In this document: in pieces, positions 63,426 to 64,000 of the stretch | Position numbering within the stretch: position 1 is the stretch's first letter | Layout: each line of letters opens with the position of its first letter | Assembly (NCBI RefSeq): GCF_003028575.1 | Contig: NZ_PYUD01000005.1 | Span: 1 to 64,000, forward strand | Length of the DNA: 64,000 nt | Source: Halomonas urumqiensis | GTDB taxonomy: Bacteria; Pseudomonadota; Gammaproteobacteria; Pseudomonadales; Halomonadaceae | Direction of reading: 5' to 3' | Position numbers and translations under genes: made by a program | The notes under the pieces: model-generated | Database searches by the model: none | Told to the model about the DNA's origin: nothing | The model's input: the letters and a program-made list of their open reading frames with translations, nothing else

Positions 63426-64000
63426 ATGGCATCCGAGGAAGACCTCCTGACACCCGATAATCGGGATTTCGTCACCGCACTGGCCAGCGGCATCGAAGTG
63501 ATCCTGGCCTTCGACGAGGCCCATCCGCGCATGACGCTGAGCGAAGTGGCGGCACGCACCGGCATGAACCGCGCCCGCGCCCGCCGTTTCTTGCTGACCC
63601 TGCATGCCCTTGGCTATGTGCGCAAGCAGCAACGCTACTTCGAGCTGGCCCCACGGGTGCTGCAGCTCGGCTACGCGTTTCTCTCCGCCAACAACTATCG
63701 TAGCGTGATCCAGCAGGTACTGGAGGACATTACCTCCGAGTGTGGCGAATCCTCGTCGCTGGGTGTGCTGGATGGTGACGACATCACCTACGTGGCACGC
63801 TCCTCCTCGCGACACCGATTGATGGCGATCACCCTCTCGGTGGGTACCCGCCTGCCCGCCGCACACACTTCCATGGGGCGAGTGCTGCTGGCCCAGTTGC
63901 CGGAGGATCAGCTCGATGCCTATCTCGAGCGGGTGGTGCTCGAGCGCTATACCGACAAGACCATCACCGACAAGGGCGAGCTCAGGAAGTGCATCCGGAA
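63426..64000 (+). CDS. pcaR: IclR-family regulator PcaR (partial, runs off the window)
   Basis: The first 191 codons are present and the frame is open to the last base. The N-terminal winged helix (about 12-80, FVTALASGIEVILAFDEAHPRMTLSEVAARTGMNRARARRFLLTLHALGYV) and the start of the IclR effector domain (SSLGVLDGDDITYVARS, RLPAAHTSMGRVLLA) match PcaR/PcaU/PobR. In pseudomonads PcaR activates the pca genes with 3-oxoadipate. It is divergent from pcaB, and two PcaR-type sites lie in the window. Confidence 0.9.
   Translation, partial: MASEEDLLTPDNRDFVTALASGIEVILAFDEAHPRMTLSEVAARTGMNRARARRFLLTLHALGYVRKQQRYFELAPRVLQLGYAFLSANNYRSVIQQVLEDITSECGESSSLGVLDGDDITYVARSSSRHRLMAITLSVGTRLPAAHTSMGRVLLAQLPEDQLDAYLERVVLERYTDKTITDKGELRKCIR

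Noticed and set aside
63339-63866. Minus-strand open frame of about 175 codons near the right edge
   Set aside because: The plus strand encodes the intact N-terminal two thirds of PcaR, an IclR protein; the minus frame is its shadow.

Overview
The window is about 64 kb of high-GC DNA that reads like a halophilic gammaproteobacterium of the Halomonas/Chromohalobacter type. The evidence is the gene content (a Pseudomonas-like NrdA with two ATP-cones, a fused PcaD-PcaC, a full beta-ketoadipate pathway), strong GC bias at third codon positions, and several families of structured intergenic repeats. No rRNA, tRNA or CRISPR array was seen. The tail of an IS3-type element sits at the left edge. The IclR regulator pcaR runs off the right edge.

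Left part (1-25.9 kb), mostly housekeeping: metE and divergent metR; an RstAB-like two-component system; nrdAB behind DnaA boxes and a pair of NrdR boxes; a CPA2/Kef-type antiporter; a VRR-NUC (FAN1-like) nuclease translationally coupled to a DinG/XPD-type helicase; a YihY/BrkB membrane protein with an aspartic-protease-like partner; a UMF1-type MFS protein; ada; a secreted histidine phosphatase; and an arsH-MFS-padR cluster with two copies of one palindromic operator.

Middle part (26-34.6 kb): a luciferase-like monooxygenase coupled to azlCD; then a DUF3311/sodium-solute-symporter/M20 amidohydrolase operon beside a FAD amino-acid dehydrogenase preceded by a tandem glycine riboswitch, and a LysR regulator. 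Because benzoate genes follow directly, I propose that this block handles hippurate (benzoylglycine) or a similar acyl-glycine.

Right part (34.6-64 kb), an aromatic catabolism island: catA-benAB and catBC-benCD-benE form two units, each with an ATAC-N7-GTAT operator, next to catR. pobA, an AraC regulator and a TRAP transporter follow, and two of their promoters share an identical bipartite motif (AATAAGGCAT-N15-TTGGACAT). After a short patch of poorly conserved genes, gene debris and a frameshifted gene come pcaHG, pcaQ, an MFS gene, fused pcaDC, pcaF, pcaJ, pcaI, pcaB and pcaR. Benzoate goes to catechol (ben), catechol to 3-oxoadipate enol-lactone (cat), 4-hydroxybenzoate to protocatechuate (pobA), protocatechuate to the same enol-lactone (pcaHG, pcaB, pcaC). 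The common tail (pcaD, pcaIJ, pcaF) gives succinyl-CoA and acetyl-CoA.

Two families of intergenic repeats (two copies of a roughly 105-bp multi-hairpin element, and two or three copies of a 126-144-bp imperfect palindrome) show compensatory base changes between copies, so their structure appears to be under selection.
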